Assembly: GCA_018266775.1 (NCBI GenBank) | Contig: JAFDZS010000006.1 | Coordinates: 144,953 to 208,952, forward strand | From: Bacteroidota bacterium | Lineage (GTDB): Bacteria; Bacteroidota; Bacteroidia; Chitinophagales; Chitinophagaceae | Reading direction: 5' to 3' | Length of the DNA stretch: 64,000 nucleotides | Shown here: in pieces, positions 45,501 through 52,311 of the stretch | Layout: every line of letters begins with the position of its first letter | Numbering within the stretch: position 1 is the stretch's first letter | Made by a program: the position numbers and the translations under genes | Notes under the pieces: generated by a model | Database searches by the model: none | The model's input: only the letters and a program-made list of their open reading frames with translations | Told to the model about the DNA's origin: nothing

Positions 45501-45714
45501 GAATCGCACCCATGAATGATGCGCCGGAAATGGTATCGCCATATTGCCCTGCGTTTTCTATGAATACGCCGTTATTTGTCAATTGATTTTTTAATGCCGA
45601 AACAGATTTAGGTATTATGTGAAACAACTTCTGCCCGTATGCATTGTTACCCGCAATGGCAATAAGCATGACAGTGCATGTCAATGCACACATATTAAGG
45701 CAAAACTGTTTCAC
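39559..45714 (-). CDS. giant SprB-repeat surface protein (2051 residues)
   Basis: A 2051-residue secreted protein. Signal peptide 1-27; an N-terminal DUF7948-like domain at about 48-280 (NNGVFIENAGQYGDTI); a beta-propeller-like region at about 285-650 (KDVDFDYAGNIYVTGG; DLAYDESKKLIYASG); an FN3-like module; then about 16 SprB repeats of roughly 76 residues, each with the pattern Y-S-I-x-G-x-x-Y/F-Q...F-T-G-L-x-x-G-x-Y-T-V-x-V-K-D-A-x-G-C, and a closing Ig-like module. SprB of Flavobacterium johnsoniae, a mobile gliding adhesin, carries the same repeats. No sprF/porP partner and no type A/B sorting domain are present; it ends KPGPQTIYHN. Confidence 0.9.
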   Translation of the reverse strand: MKQFCLNMCALTCTVMLIAIAGNNAYGQKLFHIIPKSVSALKNQLTNNGVFIENAGQYGDTISGASFMGAIRYGYEGFGMPVLFTNRGFIHLQQKRNEPSEEERERMQRSGMRPEDIIAKTTITRRVVTMEWVGANPTAQIVAVNLSQGYHTYGSIQKKASGFTSILYKELYPGIDVELSFKNNSETGFEYRVISKPGADLSLIKIKYGGDVKSMSLTADGNILIATDIAKIKVSAPIAFYDGFVQARSNPVKIQFIVKDKTIGFAFTNGYDSTRPIIIDPFITTTGNLNGVNAGKAKDVDFDYAGNIYVTGGGDGTVNRLAKFDAAGNLQWTFSGTTILPSWSFGPYYGGFVVEKSTGNVYLGQGFSPLTGYRIVRISTTGLYDNYISAGNPGFNEAWKLYWNCNSGSPQILVVGGGTSSTLNLGILVPPATSVTPLNITGASGICCQDMVDMVFDQTNFDIYSIFASLGGTPSVNNRMYKHTAPYNAGSIAWNRLSGYTTLSEAFNRPYMNAVGGAGGLMDNSANVLALNGAYLFYWDGKYLKALDKATGADVGTPLITANTALMQGGIIADACNNIFIGDGNGIIKVYQFNGTTFDDAAAADIPVPGFAGKSIYDLAYDESKKLIYASGDGFVASFDVSAYCPVTQYTLTVTPDCINSSATAVVTPAPPAGSSISYTLYSGTTPVATNTTGIFTGLTPAATYTITATINQACSGVQVSSTFTLPGAAIAATVVNTTCGNATGSITATGSGTVPPYTYSIDGATFQASGTFTGLPAGVYTITVKDANGCKNTTTVVVQNSNGPAITSNVNNSNCGSNNGNVTATVTGGTAPYQYSLNNGPFQNNNFFTGLMAGTYTIIVKDANGCTNAQVFTITSSPQPLITAVPAAATCNSSNGTITAFGSGGTGALQYSINGNTFQAGNTFTGLAPGTYTITVKDANGCTSSTTVTLTNFPGPAVTATSTAATCSNVNGTITATGTSGLAPLTYSINGGVFLTSNIFTGLAAGTYTVTVKDANGCTAITSVTVSSIGGPTVTAASTVSACNVSNGSITITASGGTPGYQYSINGTSFQASNVFAGVAGGNYVAYVKDAAGCIGTFSITVGNTAGPSITATGTPTACGSNTGTVTATGSGGTAPLQYSIDGITYGAGTVFTGLGTGIFTVYVKDANGCIKTTTVNITNSSGLMLAVSSISASCSLNNGIITATATGGVAPLQYSINGTVYQAGNIFTGLAAGSYTVYVKDASGCIVTKITTLTNATSLNVTASVPVQTSCGSSSGVVVANGTGGVPPLQYSIDGITYQALNIFVNIAAGTYTVYVKDATGCIAAQTVTVNPSVTGTPVPTDITFTIRDVLACTGGTGRIKNLKGVPGGGGNSYTFSLDGGPFTTANQFTNVAVGAHVITAKNQNGCTVSKVAVVGSGTPATATATSTASACGASTGTITIVGVGANTPYHASIDNGVTWNTFFPPGANSFTFTSLAPGTYAIIIADDADFTTGPPDIPGACLTTIYITVPSSNGPSISTTSTPPSCSSSNGSITAAGAGGVPPYAYNINGGAFFASGVFNNLAAGIYAVGIKDATNCTSGVQVTLAGAASPAVTATAAGTSCNLNNGTITVTGTGGAAPLQYSLDAMTFQLGTTFTGLAAGAYTVYVKDANNCFGSTTVTVINTPLPKATAFTIAATCNNNDGSIIVSGSQGEAPYTFSIDGTVYQSSTTFNNLAGGFYTIYIKDARGCIATTGVVLPNTTGPVISATITTAATCNNANGSVNVTATGAAPLQYSLDGITFQPGNIFTNLLPGNYAITVKDTNGCVSSKAFTIGNTLGPQLLTAVILDAACGQNNGAISASATGGTLPLQYSIDGVTYQPGSIFSNLIAGNYTVYVKDANGCILTRTVTLMNLPAPNLIVTNSPASCGGLQDGTITALATGGTLLLAYSIDGITYQASNIFTGLASGTYTVYVKDARGCMASATTIIGVSGAAVTPLFTAVQPICAGAVLLPLPATSNNGITGTWSPALNNTVTTTYTFTPAVGQCASTTTLTITVHPKPGPQTIYHN

Positions 45715-45883
45715 AATTTTAAGCGGTCAGAATAGCGTTTAGGCGCATGATTCAACGAACCATGCCATCTTTGAATGTGATTTTATTTGGACTTCAAAAT
45801 AGATAACGGTGGTAGTTTAAACAAGGTTGCCTGTGTGAAGAAAAACGTGTTCAAACATTAAATCAGATTGCCGGGATATTCGC

Positions 45884-45891
45884 TATTTTTG
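45884..45891 (+). promoter_or_regulatory. candidate -7 element of the VOC gene
   Basis: TATTTTTG matches TAnnTTTG. It ends 7 bases before the ATG at 45899, so transcription would begin about 4 nt upstream of the start codon (leaderless or nearly so). No -33 element is evident. Confidence 0.4.
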
Positions 45892-45898
45892 ATTGACT

Positions 45899-46291
45899 AT
45901 GAGGCAGCATCTTGCACATATTGCGCTGGTTGTAAAAGATTATGACGAGGCCATTACTTTTTATACCCAAAAACTTGGGTTTGTATTGATAGAAGATAGC
46001 CCGCTCAGTGAAGTGAAACGATGGGTTATGGTATCGCCACAAGGCAATGGCAATTGCTGTTTGCTTTTGGCAAAAGCTGCAAACGAAAAACAGGAACAAT
46101 GTATCGGGAACCAAACTGGCGGAAGGGTTTTCCTGTTCTTATATACCGATGATTTCTGGAGAGACTATAATACATACACCTCAAACCAGGTACGTTTTGT
46201 ACGTCCACCGGCTGAAGAACCGTATGGCACTGTGGCTGTTTTTGAAGACCTCTATGGCAATCTCTGGGACCTGATTGAACCCAGAAAATAA
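45899..46291 (+). CDS. VOC superfamily protein (glyoxalase-like)
   Basis: A 130-residue single vicinal-oxygen-chelate module pair: beta-alpha-beta-beta-beta twice, starting MRQHLAHIALVVKDYDEAITFYTQKLGF and continuing VSPQGNGNCCLLLAKA, then VRPPAEEPYGTVAVFEDLYGNLWDLIEP. The metal-ligand positions are occupied by H8 (HIALVV) and by the E in the closing DLIEP segment, as in glyoxalase I-like and bleomycin-resistance-like proteins. The substrate cannot be assigned. A TTG two codons upstream is in frame, but ATG at 45899 is preferred. It is a single-gene unit ending at a terminator shared with the convergent gene. Confidence 0.87.
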   Translation: MRQHLAHIALVVKDYDEAITFYTQKLGFVLIEDSPLSEVKRWVMVSPQGNGNCCLLLAKAANEKQEQCIGNQTGGRVFLFLYTDDFWRDYNTYTSNQVRFVRPPAEEPYGTVAVFEDLYGNLWDLIEPRK

Positions 46292-46313
46292 AAAAGCCGG
46301 CAGTAAGCCGGCT
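46290..46313. terminator. terminator between VOC and sugar-isomerase-like genes
   Basis: AGCCGGC, loop AGTAA, GCCGGCT. The T-tract is strong on the minus strand (for the gene ending at 46319) and weak on the plus strand. Confidence 0.8.
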
Positions 46314-46318
46314 AAGTT

Positions 46319-47194
46319 TTATTTCAATAATTTATTTTTCGTATATGCACAACTGGTAGTAATGCTTGCAAACAAATCAGGCTGGTAATTATTTTCCTGT
46401 TCTACTATAAAATGTTTTACGCCTGCCAGTTTTGCCTGTGCAAAAATGGCTTTAAAATTTACTGTACCATTTCCTACTTCGGTATTTTTAGTACGGTCTG
46501 CTTTATCCATATCTTTTACATGCCAGAAGTGAAAACGGCCAGGTTGCTTTTTAAATAGTTCGATAGGGTCATAGCCTGCCCTTACCACCCAGTATAAGTC
46601 CATTTCAAATTTTACCAGGTTTTTATCGGTATTATTCAGCAAAATATCATATCCATGCTGACCGTTCATATCAATAAATTCAAAATCATGATTGTGGTAG
46701 GCCAGTTGCATGCCTGCTTTTTTACAAATTTCTCCCGCCTTATTCATTCTGTCTGCCAATGTTTTATACTGGTCTATGGTTTTACGTGCTTCTTCTTTCA
46801 GCCAGGGTATTATAATATACTGGTGACCTAATGTGTGCCCCACTTCACAAAAGTTTTTTACATCATCGCCGTTTCCGTTATCAAATAAAAAATGTTCGGG
46901 TGCATAGTGTCCGCTTGGTGTTTTAAGGTTATTTTCTTTCAATACCCCTGCAAGCTCTTTTACTGTTAATTCATAAAATTTATTATCTGCGGAAAGGCCA
47001 TACATTTCCACTTCATTGTAACCCGCCGCTGCCACCTTTTGAATAACGCCTTTGGGGTCTTTAACAATTTCATCTCTTACAGAGTAAAGTTGTATACCCA
47101 ATGTTTTTTGTGACTTTAAAAATGAGGAAGGTTGAATCATTAGTCCTGCACCTAAAATTCCGGATTGTTTGATAAAAGTTCTCCTGGTATTCAT
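46319..47194 (-). CDS. sugar phosphate isomerase/epimerase family protein with Tat signal
   Basis: A 291-residue xylose-isomerase-like TIM barrel. The N-terminus MNTRRTFIKQSGILGAGLMI is a textbook twin-arginine leader (RRTFIK), so the protein is exported folded. The barrel begins LGIQLYSVRDEI and shows metal-ligand-type segments EVEMYGL, AYHNHDFEF (His), FEMDLYW (Glu/Asp), RFHFWHVKDMD and FIVEQENN (Glu). Family members isomerise or epimerise sugars, inositols or keto-sugars. Periplasmic members are common in Bacteroidota next to 3-ketoglycoside genes, but none are seen here. It is a single gene between two terminators; a -7-like TATCTTTA lies at 47223-47230. Confidence 0.87.
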   Translation of the reverse strand: MNTRRTFIKQSGILGAGLMIQPSSFLKSQKTLGIQLYSVRDEIVKDPKGVIQKVAAAGYNEVEMYGLSADNKFYELTVKELAGVLKENNLKTPSGHYAPEHFLFDNGNGDDVKNFCEVGHTLGHQYIIIPWLKEEARKTIDQYKTLADRMNKAGEICKKAGMQLAYHNHDFEFIDMNGQHGYDILLNNTDKNLVKFEMDLYWVVRAGYDPIELFKKQPGRFHFWHVKDMDKADRTKNTEVGNGTVNFKAIFAQAKLAGVKHFIVEQENNYQPDLFASITTSCAYTKNKLLK

Positions 47195-47235
47195 GTAGCA
47201 ACAATTATGAGTGGTTAAAAACTAAAGATAACAAA

Positions 47236-47268
47236 AATAAAAAAGCCGTCCTTAAAAAAGACGGCTTT
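47236..47268 (-). terminator. terminator of rpsL-rpsG
   Basis: AAAGCCGTC, 9-nt loop, GACGGCTTT (47268-47242 read on the minus strand) followed by TTTTATTTTTG, 22 bp after the rpsG stop codon. Confidence 0.87.
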
Positions 47269-47289
47269 ACAAATATATCGTTACTACTG

Positions 47290-47757
47290 TTAGATCCTGA
47301 AGTGAGCAAATGCTTTGTTCGCTTCGGCCATACGGTGTGTATCTTCTTTCTTTTTAAATGCAGCACCTTCACCTTTACTTGCAGCTACAATTTCATTAGC
47401 CAGTTTATCTGCCATGCTGCGTCCGTTTCTTTCACGGCTGTATTTGATCATCCATTTAATACTTAAAGAAACCTTCCTGTCAGCACGTACTTCAGATGGG
47501 ATCTGGAAAGTGGCACCACCAATACGGCGGCTTCTTACTTCCACACCCGGAGTGATATTTGACAGAGCTTTTTTCCAAACATCATAACCATTTTCGCCAG
47601 TTTGTTTAGCTACTTTTTCCAAAGCATCATAGAAAATGATGTAAGCGCCGCTTTTTTTACCTTCCCACATTAAGTTATTCACAAAACGGGTAACCAGTTT
47701 GTCATTAAACTTTGGGTCTGGCGCTAAAGGTATCTTTTTAGGTTGTGATTTACGCAT
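47290..47757 (-). CDS. rpsG: 30S ribosomal protein uS7
   Basis: A 155-residue S7 protein with the typical start [36 protein letters not shown], the KKAL...[21 protein letters not shown] block and the [13 protein letters not shown] end. It binds the 3' major domain of 16S rRNA, nucleates the 30S head and can regulate its own operon by translational control. It follows rpsL by 55 bp. Instead of fusA, which usually comes next in the str operon, a strong intrinsic terminator follows, so this is a two-gene operon. Confidence 0.98.
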   Translation of the reverse strand: MRKSQPKKIPLAPDPKFNDKLVTRFVNNLMWEGKKSGAYIIFYDALEKVAKQTGENGYDVWKKALSNITPGVEVRSRRIGGATFQIPSEVRADRKVSLSIKWMIKYSRERNGRSMADKLANEIVAASKGEGAAFKKKEDTHRMAEANKAFAHFRI

Positions 47758-47812
47758 TGTTTTTATTTTTTCTTCTCACCCCGGAATTGCTCTTCCTGGG
47801 TTTGCTGAAGGA

Positions 47813-48193
47813 TTATTTTTTAGCTTTTTCTTTCTTGGTACCGTATTTACTGCGGCTTTGTTTACGATCTTTTACACCAGCAGTATCAAGGCTGCCACGA
47901 ACGATGTGGTAACGCACGCCTGGTAAATCTTTTACCCTTCCGCCACGGATCAAAACAATGGAGTGCTCCTGCAAATTGTGGCCTTCACCCGGAATGTAGG
48001 CAATCACCTCAATTTTATTGGTCAACCTTACTTTAGCCACTTTACGTAAAGCCGAGTTTGGTTTTTTTGGAGTGGTGGTATACACCCTGGTACATACGCC
48101 ACGGCGTTGGGGGCAACTATCTAAAGCTCTCGATTTGCTCTTGGCTTTGATAATTTCTCTTCCTTTTCTTACTAACTGTTGAATTGTAGGCAT
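47813..48193 (-). CDS. rpsL: 30S ribosomal protein uS12
   Basis: A 126-residue S12 protein: [13 protein letters not shown] at the start, then [48 protein letters not shown] and GVRYHIVRG, with a lysine-rich tail. [13 protein letters not shown] carries the conserved lysine (K43 in E. coli numbering) where streptomycin-resistance changes arise; here it is wild-type Lys, as is the second site in [12 protein letters not shown]. It is the first gene of the rpsL-rpsG operon with a good promoter at 48220-48250. Confidence 0.98.
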   Translation of the reverse strand: MPTIQQLVRKGREIIKAKSKSRALDSCPQRRGVCTRVYTTTPKKPNSALRKVAKVRLTNKIEVIAYIPGEGHNLQEHSIVLIRGGRVKDLPGVRYHIVRGSLDTAGVKDRKQSRSKYGTKKEKAKK

Positions 48194-48219
48194 TATAATG
48201 CTTTTAAATTTTCGGACGG

Positions 48220-48250
48220 CAAAGGTAGGGATTCTCTTTGTAAATCGAAA
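48220..48250 (-). promoter_or_regulatory. promoter of rpsL-rpsG
   Basis: On the minus strand TTTC (48250-48247), 19-base spacer, TACCTTTG (48227-48220), close to the full Bacteroidota consensus. The start would be near 48216, about 23 nt before the rpsL ATG. Confidence 0.6.
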
Positions 48251-48290
48251 AATTAAGACTAAAAAAAATCCCTTTTTATCAACATTTATT

Positions 48291-48317
48291 AAAAAGCCAC
48301 CCCAAAACCGGGGTGGC
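48291..48317 (-). terminator. terminator of ilvE
   Basis: Minus strand GCCACCCC, loop GGTTTT, GGGGTGGC followed by TTTTT, 27 bp past the ilvE stop. It lies directly upstream of the rpsL promoter region. Confidence 0.87.
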
Positions 48318-48343
48318 AGGCTATTTTATGGTGCTTTATCACC

Positions 48344-49414
48344 CTAAATTTTAAACATCCAGCCATGCCTGTCAGCTTCCCTGCCGTATTTTATGGCGTC
48401 CATCCGGCGCTTTACTTCAGGGCATGCCGTCCATTCGTCTACATTAAAAGTCATTTCAAAATCCTTGTAGTTCAGGGCCTTTATTTTAGAAATCGTAGCC
48501 GCTGTTCCTGTTCCGAACACCTCCTTCAGGGTTCCTTTTTTGTAGGCCTCCATCACTTCATCTATGCTGATGGCCCTCTCTTCAACGGTGTATCCCATTT
48601 CACGCAGCAACGCAATTGCGCTATCGCGGGTTACACCTGCCAAAATTGTTCCTTCCGTAAGCCCCGGGGTAACAGCCGTATTTCCAATAATAAAAAACAC
48701 GTTCATTACACCGCACTCCTGCACATATTTATGTTCAATTGCATCCATCCACAATACCTGGTCAAAACCTTTTTGCTTTGCACGGGCTGTAGCCTGCATG
48801 GCACCGGCATAATTACCCGCAGCTTTTGCAAAACCAATCCCCCCTGATACCGCACGCACATATTTTTCCTCCACATTAATACGCATCGGGGCGGCATAAT
48901 ACGGCCCGGTCGGACTTAAAATAATAATGAATTTGTATTTTTCGCTGGGCCTTACGCCAATCATTTCATCGCTGGCAAACATAAAAGGTCGGATGTATAA
49001 AGAATGTTCCGGTTGGCTGGGTATCCAGTTCTTATCTATTTCAATCAATAACCGCATACCTTCAATGAATAACTCTTCCGGCACTTGTGGCATTTCCAAC
49101 CGCTCTGCCGATTTATTAAAGCGTTTTAAATTATCATAAGGCCTGAAAATAAACGCTTCTCCCCGCGCATTTTTATACGCTTTAATGCCCTCAAAAATAG
49201 CCTGCCCATAATGCAGGGCGGCTACTGATGGTTCTAATAATAATGGCTGATAAGGTTTGATCTCTGCATTTTTCCATTCCCCATTTTCGTAGTCCACCTC
49301 CAGCATGTGATCGGTAAAATATTTTCCAAAAGGAAGATTTTCCAGATTGATGTCTTTTAATTTACTCTGCTCCGCACGGGTAACATTTATATCTGCAACT
49401 GATGTCATAATCAT
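48344..49414 (-). CDS. ilvE: branched-chain amino acid aminotransferase
   Basis: A 356-residue fold-type IV PLP aminotransferase catalysing the last step of Leu, Ile and Val synthesis or the first step of their breakdown, with 2-oxoglutarate/glutamate as partner. Markers are LHYGQAIFEGIKAYK (63-81), YIRPFMFASDEMIGVRPS, the Schiff-base lysine K197 in SGGIGFAKAAGNYAG and EVFGTGTAATISKIKALNY near the C-terminus. The length fits the long (type II, BCAT2-like) branch common in Bacteroidota. Met3 (49408) is an equally likely start. No other ilv/leu genes are nearby. It is transcribed alone, with its own terminator. Confidence 0.93.
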   Translation of the reverse strand: MIMTSVADINVTRAEQSKLKDINLENLPFGKYFTDHMLEVDYENGEWKNAEIKPYQPLLLEPSVAALHYGQAIFEGIKAYKNARGEAFIFRPYDNLKRFNKSAERLEMPQVPEELFIEGMRLLIEIDKNWIPSQPEHSLYIRPFMFASDEMIGVRPSEKYKFIIILSPTGPYYAAPMRINVEEKYVRAVSGGIGFAKAAGNYAGAMQATARAKQKGFDQVLWMDAIEHKYVQECGVMNVFFIIGNTAVTPGLTEGTILAGVTRDSAIALLREMGYTVEERAISIDEVMEAYKKGTLKEVFGTGTAATISKIKALNYKDFEMTFNVDEWTACPEVKRRMDAIKYGREADRHGWMFKI

Positions 49415-49462
49415 TAATTTTACAGCAAAGAAACAAAAAAAACAGCTTATTCAACAGGCTTT

Positions 49463-49969
49463 ATGAGTATCAATAACATAACATTACCGGGCATTGCAGT
49501 ACAGGAATTATACAGCCATGTACTGGTGACTGCACCAGGCGTAAAACCTGATGAAATTGCAGGCTCCTCCCAGCAATCGCTGTCTTTTTTAGGCAGCAAT
49601 CAAAAGCATGTGGCAATTATAGTAAACGATGATCAATCCCTGTACCTGCCTGATGATGACCTTCAATTCCTTATTGGCGTATTGAATGCCTGTAAACTTT
49701 CTATGGCAGATGTGGCGTTGGTAAACATTGCAGCAGCGGGTCAGTTATCTTACATTGATATTACAGAACAACTACAGGCTAAAACCATCTTATTATTTGA
49801 CGTTGCCCCTTCCAACCTTCAAATGCCGCTTCAATTTCCCGATTACCAGGTGCAACAATTTAATGGGCAGGTTTACCTTACCGCACCAGCTTTAAAAAAC
49901 ATTGCTGCGGACAAAACAGAGAAGACAAAGCTCTGGACCAGCCTCAAAAAAGTATTTGCTATAGGCTGA
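49463..49969 (+). CDS. uncharacterised protein (168 residues)
   Basis: I do not recognise this protein. It is soluble, without signal peptide or membrane segment. It begins MSINNITLPGIAVQELYSH and looks like an alternating alpha/beta protein with two hydrophobic central strands (HVAIIVND and KTILLFDVAP), and it ends in a short basic stretch (EKTKLWTSLKKVFAIG). It lies 28 bp before rdgB on the same strand and is probably co-transcribed with it, which favours a housekeeping or nucleic-acid-related role. Composition is like that of its neighbours, so it is a real gene. Confidence 0.75.
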   Translation: MSINNITLPGIAVQELYSHVLVTAPGVKPDEIAGSSQQSLSFLGSNQKHVAIIVNDDQSLYLPDDDLQFLIGVLNACKLSMADVALVNIAAAGQLSYIDITEQLQAKTILLFDVAPSNLQMPLQFPDYQVQQFNGQVYLTAPALKNIAADKTEKTKLWTSLKKVFAIG

Positions 49970-49997
49970 TTGAAATGCTTCAAAAAGATTTGACACC

Positions 49998-50576
49998 ATG
50001 AACACATTAGTATTCGCCACCAACAACCAGCATAAGGTAGATGAAATCCGTTTGGTGCTGGGCAACAGCTTCGACATTATTACGTTAAAGGAAGCCGGTA
50101 TTGACATCGACATTCCTGAACCCCACGATACCCTTGAAGCCAATGCTTCAGAAAAATCCGGTGTAATTTACCGGATGACGGGGAAAGATTGTTTTAGTGA
50201 AGATACTGGCCTGGAAACAGAGGCTTTAAATGGCGAACCAGGGGTGAAAAGCGCCAGGTATGCAGGTGAAAACCGGTCGTTTGAAGCCAATATTGATAAA
50301 CTGCTGAAAAACCTTGCGGGTAATGAAAACCGTAAAGCCCGCTTTCGTACCGTGATTTCTTTGATCCTGGATGGCCAGGAATATCTTTTTGAAGGTATTT
50401 GCAATGGAATGATCACTTTAGAACGGAGGGGACGCAACGGTTTCGGCTACGATCCCGTCTTTATTCCGGATGGAGCCAGCCACAGTTTTGCAGAAATGAG
50501 TATGGAAGAAAAATCGGTGTTCAGCCACCGGAAAAAAGCAGTGGAACAACTGGTGGCGTTTCTTCAACAGCACTGA
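49998..50576 (+). CDS. rdgB: RdgB/HAM1 non-canonical purine NTP pyrophosphatase
   Basis: A 192-residue ITPase-type house-cleaning enzyme that hydrolyses dITP, ITP and XTP to the monophosphates and so keeps deaminated purines out of DNA and RNA. It starts LVFATNNQHKVDEIR (substrate-binding T-N-N-x-x-K). The metal and catalytic region is DTLEANASEKS with CFSEDTGLETEALNGEPGVKSARYAG. The C-terminal FGYDPVFIPDG and the FSHRKKAV motif (S-H-R) complete the signature. Length is normal. It follows the unknown protein gene by 28 bp. Confidence 0.96.
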   Translation: MNTLVFATNNQHKVDEIRLVLGNSFDIITLKEAGIDIDIPEPHDTLEANASEKSGVIYRMTGKDCFSEDTGLETEALNGEPGVKSARYAGENRSFEANIDKLLKNLAGNENRKARFRTVISLILDGQEYLFEGICNGMITLERRGRNGFGYDPVFIPDGASHSFAEMSMEEKSVFSHRKKAVEQLVAFLQQH

Positions 50577-50634
50577 ACCTGGAACATGCTGTAACTCTAT
50601 CAATTATAAACCAGTTAAACCAACCTATTTAAAA

Positions 50635-51201
50635 TTGAGCGCTGAAAGCAACCTTAGTGTATCTGAAACCGACTTAATAAAAGGATGTTTAAACAAGGAC
50701 CGGAAAATGCAGGAACTGCTTTACCATCGTTTTTCGTCCAGGATGTACGCCGTATGCCTAAGGTATTGCAAAGATGAGCATGACGCACAGGATCTCTTAC
50801 AGGATGGTTTTGTGAAGATATTCCGGAACCTGGATAAGTTCAGGGGTGAAGGATCGTTTGAAGGCTGGATACGCCGCATTTTTGTTAACACATCCATTGA
50901 GCATTTCAGAAAAACAGTAAAGGATTTTACCATAACAGAACCTAAGGATGCTGCAATTGAAGACCCCTCGCTAACCGCTCTGGATAAACTGGCTGAAAAA
51001 GATATCATGACAATGATTCAGCAGTTAAGCCCCGGTTACAGGCAAATATTCAATATGCATGTAATTGAAGGCTATTCTCATAAAGATATTGGAGATATTT
51101 TAGGAATAAGTGAAGGCACCAGTAAATCGCAATTGGCAAGAGCCAAAATGATTTTAAAAAAAATGGCCGAAGAGCAACTCAACAAACAGCGTATTAATTA
51201 A
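50635..51201 (+). CDS. RNA polymerase sigma factor, sigma-70 family (ECF-type)
   Basis: A 188-residue sigma factor with regions 2 and 4 only. Region 2 covers about 20-90 (LLYHRFSSRMYAVCLRYCKDEHDAQDLLQDGFVKIFRNLDKFRGEGSFEGWIRRIFVN); region 4 covers about 130-183 (YRQIFNMHVIEGYSHKDIGDILGISEGTSKSQLARAK, a helix-turn-helix). This is the ECF layout. No ATG fits: the start appears to be TTG at 50635, with the next in-frame ATG at about residue 25, inside region 2. The following gene, 8 bp on, encodes a single-pass membrane protein that is probably its partner. The target regulon is unknown. Confidence 0.88.
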   Translation: MSAESNLSVSETDLIKGCLNKDRKMQELLYHRFSSRMYAVCLRYCKDEHDAQDLLQDGFVKIFRNLDKFRGEGSFEGWIRRIFVNTSIEHFRKTVKDFTITEPKDAAIEDPSLTALDKLAEKDIMTMIQQLSPGYRQIFNMHVIEGYSHKDIGDILGISEGTSKSQLARAKMILKKMAEEQLNKQRIN

Positions 51202-51209
51202 ACCACACC

Positions 51210-52178
51210 ATGTTCAACAATTGGTTATACAGAATTCGCAACAACGATGTTACACCACCGGTGGACGTATGGGTGCGTATAGCCAACGAATTAGCAGAGG
51301 AACATCATTCAGATAATAATTTTCAGCATAAAATATTCAACCTGGAAGCAAACCCGCCACAGGGAGTTTTTGAACGTGTTGTTTCAGAACTGGAAAAAGA
51401 CCAATCCTTTACCGAACGCATCAGTAACTATGAGCAAGATGCACCTCCTGCAACATGGAATGCAATTACAGGTTTAATGGATGAAGGTGATGGGAAAGTA
51501 ATTTCAATACATGCTGATAAAATATCCCGCTTTAGATATTTAAGATATGCCGCAGCTGCCATTGCAGCAATACTGCTGCTTACAATAGTTTTTTATTTCA
51601 ATGGCAATAAGCATTCAATAGCAGCGTCAGGCAAACAAGCACCCGGCTCATCTGCAAACGATGTTGTTGCAGAAAATAAATTGGCTGTTGCAGAATCTGA
51701 AAAAAACATCGTTGCTCAAAACAGTCATATTGCCCCCGCAAAAGAAACTAAAGTCATACGGAAGACAAAAGAAAATAATAATCCTGATGATATTCCCCAG
51801 GATTACCTCACGCAAAGTAACGTCACTGAATTAACAAAGAATCCGTCTGAATATGCAGAAAAGCTGAGGGATAATAATGGAAACACACCAACAGATATAA
51901 CCATCATCAGTGCACCCAATTCTTACATCAACGTTACAGGCCCTGATGGCCAAACGATAAAATGGTCAGCAAAATTCTCCGGAATTATAAATTATGTGAA
52001 CAATAACCAGCAGCCTGACACCAAAGAAAACATTGATATCATCATTGAAGAAAGTGCAAAATGGCGTACCGTTTTTGCAAAGTGGCGGGAAAAAATGACC
52101 AACACCACCTTAACCCCTTCCTTATCTAATTTTATGGACATTATTGACCTCAGCAACATCCTGGAAGACAAAAAATAA
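51210..52178 (+). CDS. single-pass membrane protein, putative anti-sigma partner
   Basis: A 322-residue protein with a cytoplasmic N-terminal part of about 105 residues, one membrane segment (YLRYAAAAIAAILLLTIVFY, about 109-130) and an extracytoplasmic C-terminal part that is polar and lysine/asparagine-rich up to about 215, then has a short ordered region (NSYINVTGPDGQTIKWSAKF). The arrangement directly after an ECF sigma gene (8 bp) is typical for an anti-sigma factor, but I see no zinc-finger (ZAS) motif, so that role is inferred from context. The N-terminal repeats of the form PPxxxWxxIxxxL are seen around 15-25, 50-60 and 72-85. Confidence 0.7.
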   Translation: MFNNWLYRIRNNDVTPPVDVWVRIANELAEEHHSDNNFQHKIFNLEANPPQGVFERVVSELEKDQSFTERISNYEQDAPPATWNAITGLMDEGDGKVISIHADKISRFRYLRYAAAAIAAILLLTIVFYFNGNKHSIAASGKQAPGSSANDVVAENKLAVAESEKNIVAQNSHIAPAKETKVIRKTKENNNPDDIPQDYLTQSNVTELTKNPSEYAEKLRDNNGNTPTDITIISAPNSYINVTGPDGQTIKWSAKFSGIINYVNNNQQPDTKENIDIIIEESAKWRTVFAKWREKMTNTTLTPSLSNFMDIIDLSNILEDKK

Positions 52179-52212
52179 ATGGCTCCGTTTTAAAATACAG
52201 TACTTTATGGAT

Positions 52213-52250
52213 AAGGCTTTGCATAAACTGCAAAGCCTTACTTTTTATTT
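52213..52250 (+). terminator. terminator of the sigma factor operon
   Basis: AAGGCTTTGC, loop ATAAACT, GCAAAGCCTT followed by ACTTTTTATTTT; 35 bp after the stop codon at 52178. Confidence 0.85.
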
Positions 52251-52311
52251 TCACCGGGGATTTTGTCCCGCATTGATGGAGCGAATCATTTCCCTGCAGT
52301 ATCTTTATACT

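Noticed and set aside
49408..49460. Leucine/isoleucine attenuator upstream of ilvE
   Set aside because: The short upstream region has no leader peptide rich in branched-chain codons and no alternative stem-loops.
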